A stretch of 64,000 nucleotides of DNA from Lycium barbarum (GCF_019175385.1 NC_083347.1:123140124-123204123), one strand, 5' to 3'. Shown: positions 35,119 through 47,869, counted from the stretch's first letter. Made by a program: numbers and translations. The notes: generated by a model not told the origin, from the sequence alone.

Positions 35119-38100
35119 ATGATGCGAGGGAGATCGGATGGAGCGCAAAAGAAGCGCTTGTGGACTTTTGTCGGTATTGGGGCTGTGTTGGTTGTTTTCC
35201 TCTACATGTATTTTGGATCCAAGAGCAGTGGTGAGTCTGCTCTTGAGTACAGCAGCCGTTCTTTGAGGAAATTGGGATCATCTTATTTGGGTGGGGACGA
35301 TAACTCCGATCTCAGCAGCAGGCAAGACGAGAAGTTTGGGCTAGAAGACGGTGATGATGGCATCATCGCGAAGAGCTTCCCAGTAAGTAGTCTTTTTTCA
35401 TTTCGCAGCTCAATGTTAAGTCACAACTAGGGGCTTCAAATGGGCGGTTCAAAATGGGCTGAGTTAATAAATAACCCGCCCAAAAGTTACTTGGCCTAAA
35501 ATAGGTTGGGCTAAAAAGCGGCTCGTAACCCAACCCGCTCAATTCTTACTAAGTTTTAAATTATTTGTTTGTTCTTTTATACTCCCACCATCCCAATATA
35601 TGTGGCACACTTTCCTTTTTAGTCTGTCCCAAAAAGAATGTCACCTTTCTATAATTAGAAACAACTTTACATTAAAAATTTCCTGTTATCCTTAATGAAG
35701 TGATTTATAGCATCCAAATGTCTAAGGTTTGTCTTAGACCACAAATTTTAGAAGTCTTCCTTTCTTTCTTAAATCTTGTGCCTAGTCAAATGGTGCCACA
35801 TAAATTGGGACAGAGAGAGTAATTTTTATAAAACTATTTTTTTTCTTTATTATGAATTTAGAAAATAAATGGGCAGGTTAATGACCCGAACTTTTTTTGG
35901 GGGGGGGGGGTTCGGGTCATGTTTCATGGGATAATTTTGCCACCCTTACTTGCCCTTCTTAATTTTGTGCCGGTCTTTCAATATGAAGGTTTGTGATGAT
36001 CGCCATTCAGAATTAATTCCGTGTCTGGACAGACATCTCATATATCAAATGAGATTAAAGTTGGATTTGTCACTGATGGAGCACTATGAAAGGCATTGCC
36101 CCTTGCCCGAAAGGCGTTTCAATTGTCTGATTCCTCCTCCTCCTGGATACAAGGTGAATATGCTGAAGATTTCCAATTTTACATGTAGTTATTTTTCGTT
36201 TATCAGACACTTGATTCGTATTTTCTCCTTTGCATGTTGTTATAGGTGCCAATTAAGTGGCCAAGAAGTAGAGATGAGGTTTGGAAAGTGAACATTCCTC
36301 ATACACACCTTGCACATGAGAAATCTGACCAGAACTGGATGGTTGTTAAGGGTGAAAAGATAATATTTCCCGGTGGTGGCACTCACTTTCACTATGGAGC
36401 GGATAAGTATATTGCCTCAATTGCAAATGTGTGGACTTTTTCTCTCTTTCTCAGATATTGGAGAAAATGATAATAATGGTCCTTCATTATCATTTTCTCC
36501 AATATTGCTATTGTTTCTACTTATTGCTAATGCCTATTTTTCGTCTTTTTATGAGCCAAGGGTCTCCCGGAAACAGCCTCTCTTCTACCTTCCCAAGGTA
36601 GAGAGGTAAGGTCTGCGTACATACTACCCTCCCCAGACCCCACTTGTGGGATTACACTGGGTACGTTGTTGGTGCTTTATCTTTGGCAGTAGGTTTAAAA
36701 TAGTCTTTTAAGTATTACTTGAACAGTTTTAGTCCTTTAAGTTTGCCAAAAGTGAGCACTTTTGGTCTCCGTCTGATATTTAGCAAACTCTGATTGTTAT
36801 GTCTAATTGGAACTGTGAAAACTGAAAATATTTAATGGGAACTCACCTTTGGAAGTATAGATTTTGTAGCTTATGTTATTTTTGCTTTATTTCAAGAGTT
36901 TGATGCAACCTTTTGAGGTGCAATTTATGATTTTTTTTGTGGTGGGTGTAGTTTTTTATGTTGTGATTTCTGGAATATTGAGAAAAATTTCTAGTTTTTC
37001 TGGTTAATTTTTTTTCTTCATAGTGTCGATTAAATTCAACAATCAGAGTTTGCTAAATATCTGACGGAGGTCAAAATTGCTCGCTTTTGGCAATGTTAAA
37101 GGACCAAAAACTGCTCGCTTTTAGCAATCTTAAAGGATCAAACTGCCCAGTTGCTACTTAGGGGACTATTTTGAACCGACCAGCTATATAAGGGATCAGT
37201 TTTGTCATTTTCTCCAGATATTGCAGAAATGTCAAAAAGGGAACCAAGTAGTTAGCCATCTATGAAATGTTAAACTATTCAGAAGTTATCAATTCTTAAC
37301 GGTATCATACCTGTAATCATGATTGCAGATGCTGAACTTTTCAAACGATAACTTGAACAATGACGGAAGGATACGCACGGTTTTCGATGTCGGTTGCGGT
37401 GTGGCCAGCTTTGGTGGTTATCTTCTATCCTCTGATATCATATCAATGTCGTTGGCACCAAATGACGTTCATCAGAATCAAATACAGTTTGCCTTAGAGA
37501 GAGGAATTCCCGCATACCTTGGTGTGCTCGGAACGAAAAGGCTTCCCTATCCAAGTAGGTCGTTTGAATTTTCTCACTGTTCTCGTTGTAGGATCGATTG
37601 GCTTCAAAGGGATGGGATCCTCCTCCTTGAGCTCGATAGAATACTTAGACCCGGAGGCTACTTTGCCTATTCATCCCCCGAAGCATATGCACAGGATGAA
37701 GAGGATTTGAGAATATGGAGAGAAATGAGTGCACTTGTCGAACGCATGTGCTGGAGAATCGCTGCGAAAAGGAACCAAACTGTCGTTTGGCAAAAGCCTC
37801 TAAACAATGATTGTTACATTCAAAGACCTGCCGGTACTCAACCGCCACTCTGTCGTTCTGATGATGATCCGGACGCCGTTTGGGGTGTGAATATGGAAGC
37901 ATGCATAACACCTTATTCTGAACGTAAGTCCTTGCCTCTTGTCTGTCTTTCTTTAAATATCCCCCCAAGTGAAACTGTCAGGGCAATAAAGTTTTGACAG
38001 GGACAAGTGGCTTCTTGTTCTCCAAGGGAAGTTAAAAATAAAGTTAAACTCAGCAAACACAAATATGATAATTATAGCCATATTTTGGTTAAAATATACT

Positions 38101-40535
38101 TGATTCCCAAAAGTAGTAACAGTCTCTCGAATGTGGCCTAGTACAACAACTTTAACTAATAGCAAGCTAGTTCAGCCGGCTTTTCTGAAGTTCATCTCTC
38201 GAAGCATTTAAACAGTCAAACCTGGAATGTATGACCAAAGAGTTTGAAATAATAGCATAGTTTTGCAAAGGAGTTTCCACGCAACTAGTTCTGTCCTGAA
38301 TTCTGTGTTCTAAGTTGTTTTTCTACCCTGGTTTAGATTATCCAATTTTGACTAATTTTGAGGGCTATTTTGAGAATGCAAACATTTCAGTCTAGATTAA
38401 AGCAACTTGAAGTTGTGTCATTTTATTTTAATTTTGTTAAAGTATCCCACATGGCCACATTATATAGTTTTGGATAATTCTCACCTACTGAGCTAGTTTT
38501 TGGTGGAGTTAGACCCAAGGTGGTCTATTTTCTTAACATGGTGCCAAAAGCAGACTTATCCATACTCTTGGTTTGCCCAATGTTGGCCCCTCCATGCTCC
38601 AAATGTCTAGGCACGTACAAGGGGTTAAAGTGTCCTGCATAATGAGTTGTTGTCTCCTTTTATATGTGTCACTAATCTGCTTTCGATCTCATAACTGTAA
38701 TTTTTCTTGCTTGTGTATTTTAAATATGTTTGGAGTATTTTCTTGTGTTACGGAGTAGGATTTTTAAGATATACATGAGGCAGTAAGTGTTATTTGCAGT
38801 ATTTATTAAATAAATACATTTTTGTTGATTGAAGGTTGTAAGAAACTTGAAAGTTATTTTTTCTGCAAAACCTTATTTCATTATTGTCATGTTCTCTCAG
38901 ATGACCACAAAGTCGGTGGAAGTGGACTGGCTCCTTGGCCAGCTCGATTAAGTAGTCCTCCTCCCCGCCTTGCTGATTTTGGGTATTCAAATGAAATGTT
39001 TGAAAAGGACATGGTAAATTTTTAGTAATATTGGTTTACTTGTTTTATTTGATTCTGCGAGAAGTGAAAACTTAATGACTCCTCGCGTTCTTATTAACAG
39101 GATACTTGGAGGCAGAGGGTTGATCAATATTGGAGTCTCTTAAGTCCAAAGATTTCTTCGGACACCTTGAGAAATATCATGGACATGAAGGCGAACTTAG
39201 GGTCGTTTGCTGCTTCCCTGAAGGACAAAAATGTATGGGTCATGAACGTCGTACCAAAAGATGGACCCAACACTCTCAAGGTTGTATACGACCGAGGCTT
39301 GATTGGCACAACTCATGACTGGTAGGTTGATAATCTTATTTTTTGCTAGTCCTCCTTGTGGCATAATTCTTTCATCTTTAGTCTTCGGTTTAGTAAGCAC
39401 TCAATCAGTGCCCTTCAGGACATTGAACAAGCATATCTTTAAACATCTACTTATAAAAAAAATAAAAAAAAATAAAAAAGGGGCCAAAATTACCCCAGTA
39501 CTTTACGCCAATGGGCACTTTTGCCCTCCATTAATAGTTTGGCTGTTTTTTTGCCCCTGCCATCACGGATAGGTGACATTTTTGCCCTTTCAGCTAACAA
39601 AATCTTTATAAAAGAATCCAAATGTCCATCGGTATAGTGGATCAACAAAAAAAATAAATTGCAACAAGGTAATTATGTTAGATCCTCACTCTTCACATGT
39701 CAATGATTACCAATGAACAGATAGAAGATGGAAGCTACACGTTCCTTAGTATCAGCTTGTGTTATGTGTTGTAGCATTGTCGAAAATGCATCAAATATTT
39801 TCTTGCCATATCCAACTTTAATTCTAATAAAACTAATGTAATTGTGCATTGTTATTTTAGTCTTTTCATGGTTGAGGAGCTCTAACATTAGTGTGGGTCT
39901 CGTCTTTTCCCCGGCGGAACACCTAAATATTCATCTGTAGTACAGTCAAACCTTTCTATAACAACATAGTTTGTCCCAATATTTTTTTAGCTGCTATAGA
40001 GAAATGTTATTATAGAGAACGTATAATATAACGTAACATGAAAGATCACTTCCACATAAAATTGGTTGTTAATAGTGAAATCTTGTTATAGAAGATGACT
40101 GTTACAGAGTGGTCTGACTGTATTAGTGTTGTTATAGTGAAATGTCGTTATCGAGGATGACTGATTACAGAGAGGTGTGATTGTATTAGTTACTTACACG
40201 CTCTTTTGTGCAGGTGTGAAGCATTCTCAACATATCCGAGGACCTACGATTTGCTTCATGCTTGGACAGTCTTCTCCGACATTGAGAAGAAAGGTTGTAG
40301 TGGTGAGGATTTGTTACTCGAGATTGATCGTATATTAAGGCCTACAGGTTTCATCATCATCCGTGATAAACAACACGTTATGGACTTTGTAAAGAAGCAT
40401 TTATCTGCATTGCACTGGGAAGCAGTTGGATCAACTGATTCCACCTCAGATCCCGAGCAGGACAACGATGAGATTGTTTTAGTCGTGCAAAAGAAGTTGT
40501 GGCTCACAAGTGGAGGCATCAGAGATACAGAATAG
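35119..40535 (+). CDS. PMT8-like: Probable Golgi methyltransferase, PMT8/PMT9 type (DUF248)
   Basis: Seven exons: 35119-35382, 35989-36153, 36246-36428, 37329-37923, 38901-39013, 39101-39321 and 40214-40535, closing to 620 residues. The start may equally be the second ATG at 35122 (MRGRSDG, as in relatives). A short cytosolic tail precedes one membrane anchor (about residues 15-32), giving a type II Golgi protein. Then come CDDRHSELIPCLDR, MEHYERHCP, the SAM-binding motif VFDVGCGVASFGGYLL, SRSFEFSHCSRCRIDW, ILRPGGYFAYSSPEAY and, in the second half, RNIMDMKANLGSFAASL and DRILRPTGFIIIRDKQ. The family (QUA2, QUA3) methylates cell-wall pectin; the substrate of PMT8/9 is not established. Intron 3 opens with a weak GTGTGG donor and holds a Mutator-like element. 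Confidence 0.95.
35580..35821. mobile_element. Stowaway-like MITE in PMT intron 1
   Basis: The ends ctcccaccatcccaatatat and, inverted, aaattgggacagagagag are flanked by TA. A run of G follows at about 35900-35910. Confidence 0.8.
36461..37214. mobile_element. Mutator-like element in PMT intron 3
   Basis: The ends gagaaaatgata and, inverted, cattttctc carry a 9-bp target duplication, cagatattg, at 36452-36460 and 37215-37223. An inner inverted pair starts gtttgccaaaagtgagc and returns as gctcgcttttggcaat. An Au-like SINE is inserted inside. The first part of this element is shared with the PMT fragment at 10.9 kb. Confidence 0.75.
36540..36678 (-). mobile_element. Au-like SINE, reverse orientation
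   Basis: gggtctcccggaaacagcct, then aggtctgcgtacatactacc, then cccacttgtgggattacact and gggtacgttgttgg form the reverse complement of an Au-type SINE. It is nested in the Mutator-like element of PMT intron 3. Confidence 0.7.
39951..40187. mobile_element. MITE in PMT intron 6
   Basis: The ends tacagtcaaacctttctata and, inverted, cagagaggtgtgattgta are about 237 bp apart, with tag/ttag flanks. Superfamily not decided. Confidence 0.55.
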
Positions 40536-41546
40536 ATGGTAGAGTTTGAATACATTTTCCTAATTTTGTTTTCTCCCGTCTTTAGAGATGAAGAAAAAAA
40601 ATGCCCTAAAAGATTGGGAGATATCAGTTTGATTTTGTATTGTGCATGATATTTATTTATTTATAACTTTTCTTCATGCAATTTCATGTAGTTGACAAAC
40701 TGACAATATGCATTTCAGTGGATACAGAGAAATTGAAACATTAAAATTAAAGTTTAAATTATTTTGAATTCTTAAAAGCTGGGAAAGTTGTATACAGTGT
40801 TATAATTGCGTTAAATGGTTAGAACCTTTCAAAAAGACCGAATCATAATTGAATTTGCAGGAATTGTTACTCATCATTTAAATATAATTGTAAATAATAC
40901 TACTAGTATCAACTTTTTGATTTTTAATGTCACCTAGTAGAAAGAAAATAAAGTGAACCTAGGCATGCATTCAGTAAGGAAAATTTCATCGAAAAAGAGA
41001 ACAGTTACCGAATGGGAGTAGGAGAGGAGATACATATTGCACAAAGATGTTTTGCCAAACAGTTTATAAAGTGATCATCAGTTAGGATTTATTATAGCCA
41101 ATTTTATATAGGAATAGTTTCCTATTTTGAGTTAAAATATAAAAAATAATTCAAAATGGTAGGAAACTAAAATTGGTAGGATTTAATTTCATATCTAGTT
41201 TAATATTTATTATAGTCAAATTTTATATAGGAATATGTTTTCCTATTTTGAGTTAAAATAGATTTTTACTATTATAAATATGGATACTGCTAGCTATTCT
41301 CAATGAGCGGAGATTTTAGAGAACTTTCAGTTTGTGAATATAAATATATTCTTTCAAAAATTAATCATACAATTCCTCAGGGAAAACAATGGAAAAATTG
41401 GCATGGCTTGCTTTCAAGTCCTTAATGTTAGTCATTCTCTTCAATGTCAATCACCGTTTTGCCTTTGAGAAAGAAGCTTATTTATTTTTTTAGGTTTTAT
41501 GGACTTTTATCTTTCTGTTCTTTTTATTCTTGCTATTGCGGAGAAG

Positions 41547-42676
41547 ATGAAACCTACACCAAACTTGTCGGAGGAGGAGATGAAACCTACAACAAAAAAT
41601 CGTATAATTCTCCCCTCTGACATAATAATAGAAATATTCTCAAGACTTCCTGTCAAGTCCTTAATGCGTTATAGATGCGTTTCTAAATTCTGCAATTCCC
41701 TTATATCAGAATCAGGTTTTGTGCATCTCCATCAAAGTCGCTCCAAGGCTCGCAAATTCTTCCTTGTGCCCAAAACAAAAGGTTCTTACATTATAGAGCA
41801 AAAGCAAGATGGCAAAGCCTCTATATGGAACTTTGATTTTCTCTACGACCACTTAATGTGCGTTAATGGTCTGTTTTGCTTATGGAGGGAATATACGCAG
41901 CCTGTTGCAATTTGTAATCCCAGTACAAGAGAAGTAATACTTCTTCCCCGCCTGAAAGAACCTTTTCCTTCTAAATGCCCATCAGTATTCTATGCATTAG
42001 GTTATGAACCCGAAGAACACAAGTATAAAGTTTTAATGACAGTGAAACATACAACACGGTGCATAAGAAGCTGGGTTTTTACTTTAGGTATAAATGAATC
42101 ATGGAGAGAGATCAAAAGTATCACTGATGATTTTCGTTCATATCGGGAGGGAATCTGCATTAGTGGAGTTATCTATATGGTGGATCTCTACGGTAATTTC
42201 ATAGTTGCATTTGATGCAAAAACTAAAATTTCAGAAGTATCAGATGTCCTAATGCTTTAAATAATGGTTTAATGTACTTTTATCCATTGTTAGAAGTGAA
42301 GGGAAATTTAGCAGTCCTAAAGTTCATGAATGGCGTGGATTTGTGGATTTTAGAAAATACTGGAAAAGAAGAATGGAAGAGTCATATCATTCGCTTTCCA
42401 TCACAATGGAAAGATTTAGAACTATTTAATTCAGGAACAAGAATATGCTGTTCTTGTGATGATGGAGAGATTATATTCGTCGTGATCAAGTCAGACATGT
42501 TTGCATATTATTGGTTTGACTTTGGGAAAACTAGTTGGAGATATTTGGAAACCAAGGGACTTCCAGATGAGGACTGGATAGATTTTAAGAAAAATAATTT
42601 TAGAAATATTTTAAAGCCTCTATATAGTTACGTAGAAACCCTTTTCTCATTGAAAAATATTCCTCACCAAGATTAA
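41547..42676 (+). pseudogene. F-box protein with FBA-type C-terminal domain, frameshifted
   Basis: The open frame starts at 41547 (MKPTPNLSEEE; an ATG at 41499 is also in frame). It gives an F-box (LPSDIIIEIFSRLPVKSLMR, then YRCVSKFCNSLISES) and then an F-box-associated domain (FLYDHLMCVNGLFCLW, ICNPSTREVILLPR, ALGYEPEEHKYKVLM, RSWVFTLG). It stops at 42260. The rest of the domain (YFYPLLEVKGNLAVLK, WKSHIIRFP, FGKTSWRYLE) continues to 42676 in another frame that is already in register from about 42242. A one-base loss near 42236-42243 explains this. Intact homologues are SCF E3 ligase adaptors. Without a splice explanation it is probably a pseudogene or encodes a truncated protein. Tandem 128-bp repeats (41084, 41209) lie upstream. 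Confidence 0.85.
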
Positions 42677-42757
42677 GTTAAAGCCACTGATTTGCAATTG
42701 CGGTCATCTTATTTTTCTTTGATTTGTTTGTTCTATTAATAAATGCAAAATTTCTTG

Positions 42758-43051
42758 CACTCCTAGAAATAGAGATTTTCCCCACCGACATTCGGTTGGA
42801 AATTTGTGCCGTAAAACATGATTTTGTCACCTCATGCCCACTGAATCAGCTCACTGAAAAAACGTATGATGGGAAACATGTTCCCATTGAAACACTGGAA
42901 AATAGGTTCCCATTGAAACGCTGGGAAATTTCTTAATTTTTCGTGTGAAAACACAACTATTTAGATTTTTCTAACCGACATTCAGTGGGAAATAGTCACT
43001 GAACATTTTTTAGCGAGAAATCGGTGGGAAAATAGAGATTTTTTAGTAGTG
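42758..43051. mobile_element. CACTA-type MITE
   Basis: It starts CACTCCTAGAAATAGAG and ends TTTTTAGTAGTG, the inverse of CACTACTAAAAA, followed inward by inverted copies of attttcccaccga. The 3-bp target duplication ttg lies at 42755-42757 and 43052-43054. Confidence 0.8.
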
Positions 43052-43696
43052 TTGCAAGTTGCAACTAGTTAATAACAGGCCATGTATATCTCATTTGAAT
43101 TTTTCTAAGATTTTATCTTCCAATTTATTTCTCTTAACGTTTTGATTCACTTCATAGGAGTATTATATATATGAAGAATGTAAAGAAATTTTTACACTGT
43201 TAGGCTAGCAAAATGATATGTACATGTAATTTTCCATAAAACCTCATTAGAATTTGTAATCTCAAAACCGATAATGTAAAATGTTACTACTATTAAGTCA
43301 TTTACCTGTAACAACTAACATGTTTTTTTCTTTCAAAATTACAAATGTCGCTTTTATGACGGGTTATCTATAAATATTTCTTAGATGATGTGGTAATTGA
43401 AATTTTATGTAAAATATTCATAAATTAAAAATAAAATAAAATATGTATTTACTTAAAACAGGTAAAAAAGAGAGACATGACAGCGTAAAAGTTTTCAATC
43501 GATGTCAATTGAACTCTTCTATCTAGGGCGAAAACAAGTGTTAATGAAGACAATATTGGGAGCACCAAGCCATGCATCCCTCTATCAGTCCCACTGAATA
43601 ATATATAGGCGCGGAGTCAGGATTTAAAGTTTGTGGGTTATGAATTTGCCGCAATTCATAACTCGTTCTAATTACTACGTTTGCAATTAAATATTT

Positions 43697-44018
43697 TACA
43701 CTGCCTTCGTATCAAAATACTTGTCGTCCTTACTAAAATTATCTGTCTCAAAATACATATCATTTTAGAAGTTCAAGATAGACTTATAGATTTTTTTTAT
43801 AGATTTTTTTTTTTCATTTTATCCTTAGTAATAATTGTTCTTGAAGATACAAACACCTTAATTATTATATATAAAGTGAGTAAATATTCAATGAAAAAAA
43901 ATTATTCCTTAAATAAAATATAAATGAGGGTAAAATAGGCAAACACCTTCCTAATAAATGTTTTCTTAAGAAGTGTGTAACTGAAAAACATGACAAGTAT
44001 TTTGATAAAGAGGGAATA
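43697..44018. mobile_element. Stowaway-like MITE
   Basis: The ends ctgccttcgtatcaaaatac and, inverted, gtattttgataaagaggga are flanked by TA. Bases 43060-43690 and 44019-44390 show no gene. Confidence 0.7.
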
Positions 44019-44398
44019 CTCAACTTACATGGGCAGATCTACATGAACTCGAGGGGATTCATCCAAACCTCTTTAGTCGGAAAATTATACTGTGTAAATC
44101 GGATCAAATTTTTTATTTTGTGTGTATATATTAAAGGTTGAACCTAATCCTCAACGCAAACCGAAAGCTAGCTCAATAATAAAGGGGTTTCAATATTTTT
44201 TAGAGCACCTAGCTAGAGGTTCGACTCTCGCTGGCAATAGTCTCCTTCATTATTTGAACTCCTTTAACAAAAAATCTTGTCTCCATCACTAAATAGTTTA
44301 GCAAAAGTCACTGAGTTAAACCGAACCCGTTTCTAACAGGCCAGCTCCACCCCCCTGGCTAAAAGTACAACTGTGTGCTAGTGAAAAAATACAAAGTC

Positions 44399-44557
44399 CA
44401 TGCAAATACAAACATAAAAGAAGTGGCTCCTTATGCATGCAGAAACCACTCGCCACATTACCAAAAGAGCTCTTCCTATGTGTAAATCAATCAAACACCT
44501 TGATCCATGCAAACAAGTACGTGTCAACCATTTTTCTTCAATCCTTTCCCTATAAAT
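44399..44557 (+). promoter_or_regulatory. Seed-type promoter of the legumin gene
   Basis: Three RY motifs (CATGCA) lie at 44399-44404, 44436-44441 and 44506-44511. An ABRE-type ACGTGTC is at 44519-44525 and a TATA box, tataaatt, at 44551-44558, about 60 bp before the start codon. RY and ABRE elements are the established targets of ABI3/FUS3/LEC2 and bZIP factors in seed storage promoters. Confidence 0.75.
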
Positions 44558-44611
44558 TTCTACTCCTTTTCTTCAATTTTCTCATCAGAAATTAAATTTA
44601 AGAAAAACAAA

Positions 44612-47600
44612 ATGGCTTCAAAATCCTCTCTCCTTTGTTTTTCCTTTTGTTTCCTCTTTCTTTGTCAGGCCAGCTTCGCTCAGCTCTTAGGAGCTGAGCG
44701 TCAGCAGATATGGCAAAGGCTGCAGCAACAGCAGCAGCACCGGGCGCTCAGGTCTAAGACTGAGTGTCAGATCGAGCGCCTGAATGCTCAGGAACCGAAC
44801 CGTAGGTTCGATTCAGAGGCCGGTGTCACCGAGTTCTGGGACGCGACCCAAGAACAGTTCGAGTGCGCCGGAGTTCAAGCCGTCAGGCATGAGATCCGGC
44901 GCAACGGGCTTTTGTTGCCTTACTATAGCAACACTCCCCAGCTCATCTATATCGTTCAAGGCTAGTCTTCTACTCTCTCTCTCTGCATGTTTAGTCAAAA
45001 TTCACATTTTGTTTTTTGTTTAATTATTTGATATTGGCTCGACTAATCCATATTCCTACAACATCAGGTAGGTCTATTTGAGTGGTTATATCTTTTCTAT
45101 TTGGTATGACAAAAGTACTATCCAAGAAATTTTTCTTTTACCAAGATTCTCTTAAATATTTTTTAAAAATATTTTTGACTTATGAATTATTGTAACTTGC
45201 TCTGTTTTTAATTTAGTTTTCAAATATATAAAATTTTTTCAGAAAGTTTGAAGAATCTCTTTTTGAGTGTCTCTTTATTTTTTATTTAGTTTTTAAATAT
45301 AAAAAAATTATTTCAAAAAGATTGATTATATTATTTGTGGGTTTCTCTACTTTTTAGAATTTAATATTCAAATCTATAAAATTTATTTCAGAAAAATAGA
45401 AGAATTTATTTCTGAATTCACATAAAAAGTTAAGTATTTTGACTCATCCAAATATATAAATTTTATCTTAAATTTTTTGAAAAATCTATTTACGAATTCA
45501 CATTAAAAAGTACAGGTATTATGACCCTCGGACTTTGAACAATAGTCACATTTAAATTCAAGTACAACCAACATGGTTAAATTTAAATTCTGAATCGACA
45601 GAGTCATTAAAATTAAATTTAAATTCTGAATCTGTCGCTGGTGCTGCTCTAACACTCTTATCTAGTAGTATGTGTGGAGGTTTTAGTTAGCATCTTTTAT
45701 TTTTTTTATGAATGTAGGAAGTGGAGTTCATTCAACTGTGTTCCCCGGTTGTGCCGAGACGTTTGAAACCGAGTCGCCACAATCGAGGCAGGGAGAGAGA
45801 GGAGAGAGAGGGCAGAGACACCTCGATCGTCACCAGAAAGTTAGGCGTTTTCGGGCTGGTGATATTCTTGCATTGCCTGCCGGAGTTACTCATTGGACAT
45901 ATAATGATGGTGAAGAACCTATTATTAGTGTCTCACTTATTGACACTTCTAATCAGGCCAATCAACTTGATCTCACCTTCAGGGTAATTAAACTACTGAT
46001 TCAATTAATGTTTTTGAGACTAATTTGTGTTCTAAGTAAAATAATGTAAGGATTGATGCTAAAACCAAAGGGTAACTAAAATGGCTCCATTTAGGTGTAC
46101 TACTTACAGGAATTTTTTGAGAACAATAATTTTTTGTTTTTAGTACTCTAAATTTAATTGAGTCATTCCACTTTTTCGTTGTGTCCTTTTATATTTAGGA
46201 ACAACGTTACTTTAAATTTCTCAATTTACCCGTAACATGATGATTTTAAACCCACAGAAATGTCTATGACATGTTTTAGATTACAAGTTTCAAAAAATTT
46301 TCTTTCTTAAACTCTATGTTCAGTCAAAATCGTCACGTAAATTGGGTCAGAGGAAGTAATAAAGAGATGTTTCAAAAAATGAATAAGTGACCATTTTTTA
46401 TGATGAATAGAGTAATAAAATCTATAAATAGAAAACCATCTATGTATGATATGTTTTAACTTTTTTGACACAAAATACTGTAACAAAATCATGGTACTTA
46501 ATTTTTTTTTTTTTTGTGATTGATTTTCAATTTTTCAGAAATTCTTCCTTGCTGGAAATCCTCAACGTGGAGTACAACAACAAATATTAGGAAGACAACA
46601 AGAGGAAGCCAGCCCATTTGGAACAAGAGGCTCTCAACAAGAGAGTGGAGGCAACATTTTAAGTGGATTCGAGGCTGAACTTCTCTCCGAGGCATTCAAC
46701 GTTGATGCCGAGGTGATACGAAAGCTTCAGGAACAGGCGCCCGAGAGGGGAATCATCGTCCGGGCCGAAAACCTTCGTTTCCTCCTTCCGGAAGAATCTA
46801 GAGAAGAAGAAGAACGTGAATTCCATGGAAGAGGAGGAAGGCCTATTAATGGCTTGGAGGAAACATTTTGCACAATGAAGTTGAGGGAGAACATTGGTCA
46901 TCCTACTAGGTCTGACGTGTACAATCCACGTGGCGGACGCATCAACACCGTCAATGGTAATACTCTCCCGGTCCTTAACTTTCTCCAGCTCAGCGCGGAG
47001 AGAGGAACCCTCTACAGAGTAAGTGATTATTGTCCCTATTAAAGAGTTTAACTTTTATATACTGACTTTTATGTTAACATTTTACCCTTTATTTATGAGT
47101 TTAGCTTATATACTGCCAGGAAATAAAATCAATATGAATAAGCATGCGATTATGAATAGCTTGAGTTAACTACACGTAATTATCATCATTAGCTACAAAT
47201 TAGCAGCTTGAGATAACTAAACATTACTTGCACTATGAATTATTAGCTCGAGATGACTACACGTAATTGCTCACTAGCTACACTTTAATTAGTATCTTGA
47301 GATAATTAAACGTTACTTCCACTATGAATTATTAGCTTGAGATAACTACACGTAACTGTCAATATTATTTTTTCAACATGATTAGATATGAGTGTTACCT
47401 TTAAAGTTTGAAGTATATGCATATCCTTGACAAGTGGAACTAGTACAAAAGTGTGACATTTTGTTGCTTGATTTTTCAGAATGCTATAGTGGCACCACAC
47501 TGGAACACGAATGCCCACTCAATCATCTACATCATCAGGGGAAGCGGCCGGATCCAGGTGGTTGGGAACGCTGGAAGGTCCGTGTTCAACGACGAGGTAA

Positions 47601-47869
47601 GGCGGGGCCAGCTAATCGTCGTGCCTCAAAACTTCGCCATTGTGAAGAGGGCAGGGGAGGAAGGGCTCGAGTACATCGCCTTCAAGACCAACGACAACGC
47701 CATGACTAACCCGTTAGCTGGGCGGTTGTCAGCTATCCGAGCCATGCCCGAGGAAGTCCTCATGAACTCGTACGATATTTCGAGGCAGGAGGCTAGGAGC
47801 TTGAAGTATAATAGGGATGAGCTTACTGTTTTTGGACCAGGAGCTAGATCTAGCAGGCAATATGCCTAA
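44612..47869 (+). CDS. 11S globulin (legumin) seed storage protein precursor
   Basis: Four exons: 44612-44960, 45718-45983, 46539-47018 and 47480-47869, giving 494 residues, the usual 11S length and four-exon layout. A signal peptide (MASKSSLLCFSFCFLFLCQASFA) is followed by a Gln-rich start and the first cupin (IYIVQGSGVHSTVFPGC), which reads across the exon 1-2 junction. The conserved Asn-Gly processing site precedes LEETFCTMKLREN in exon 3; cleavage here by vacuolar processing enzyme gives acidic and basic chains, kept together by the Cys of PGCAETF and the Cys of EETFC. The second cupin is APHWNTNAHSIIYIIRG. It would be stored as hexamers in seed protein vacuoles. Intron 1 uses a GC donor; the other introns are GT-AG. 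Confidence 0.95.
47158..47360. repeat. Alternating tandem repeats in legumin intron 3
   Basis: Units start at 47158, 47205, 47245, 47294 and 47334 with agcttgagataact. Odd units carry acacgtaa, even units carry aaac-ttacttcactatgaat. The higher-order period is 87-89 bp (ABABA). Confidence 0.8.

Noticed and set aside
44160..44255. Possible tRNA-like sequence (ggttcgactctc)
   Set aside because: The B-box-like match is isolated; I could not form acceptor or anticodon stems.
44507..44611. Upstream in-frame ATG extending the legumin protein
   Set aside because: It lies upstream of the TATA box and is not signal-peptide-like; the start at 44612 fits the family.
44784..45023. Alternative frame over legumin exon 1
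   Set aside because: Overlaps the clearly coding 11S frame; no support.
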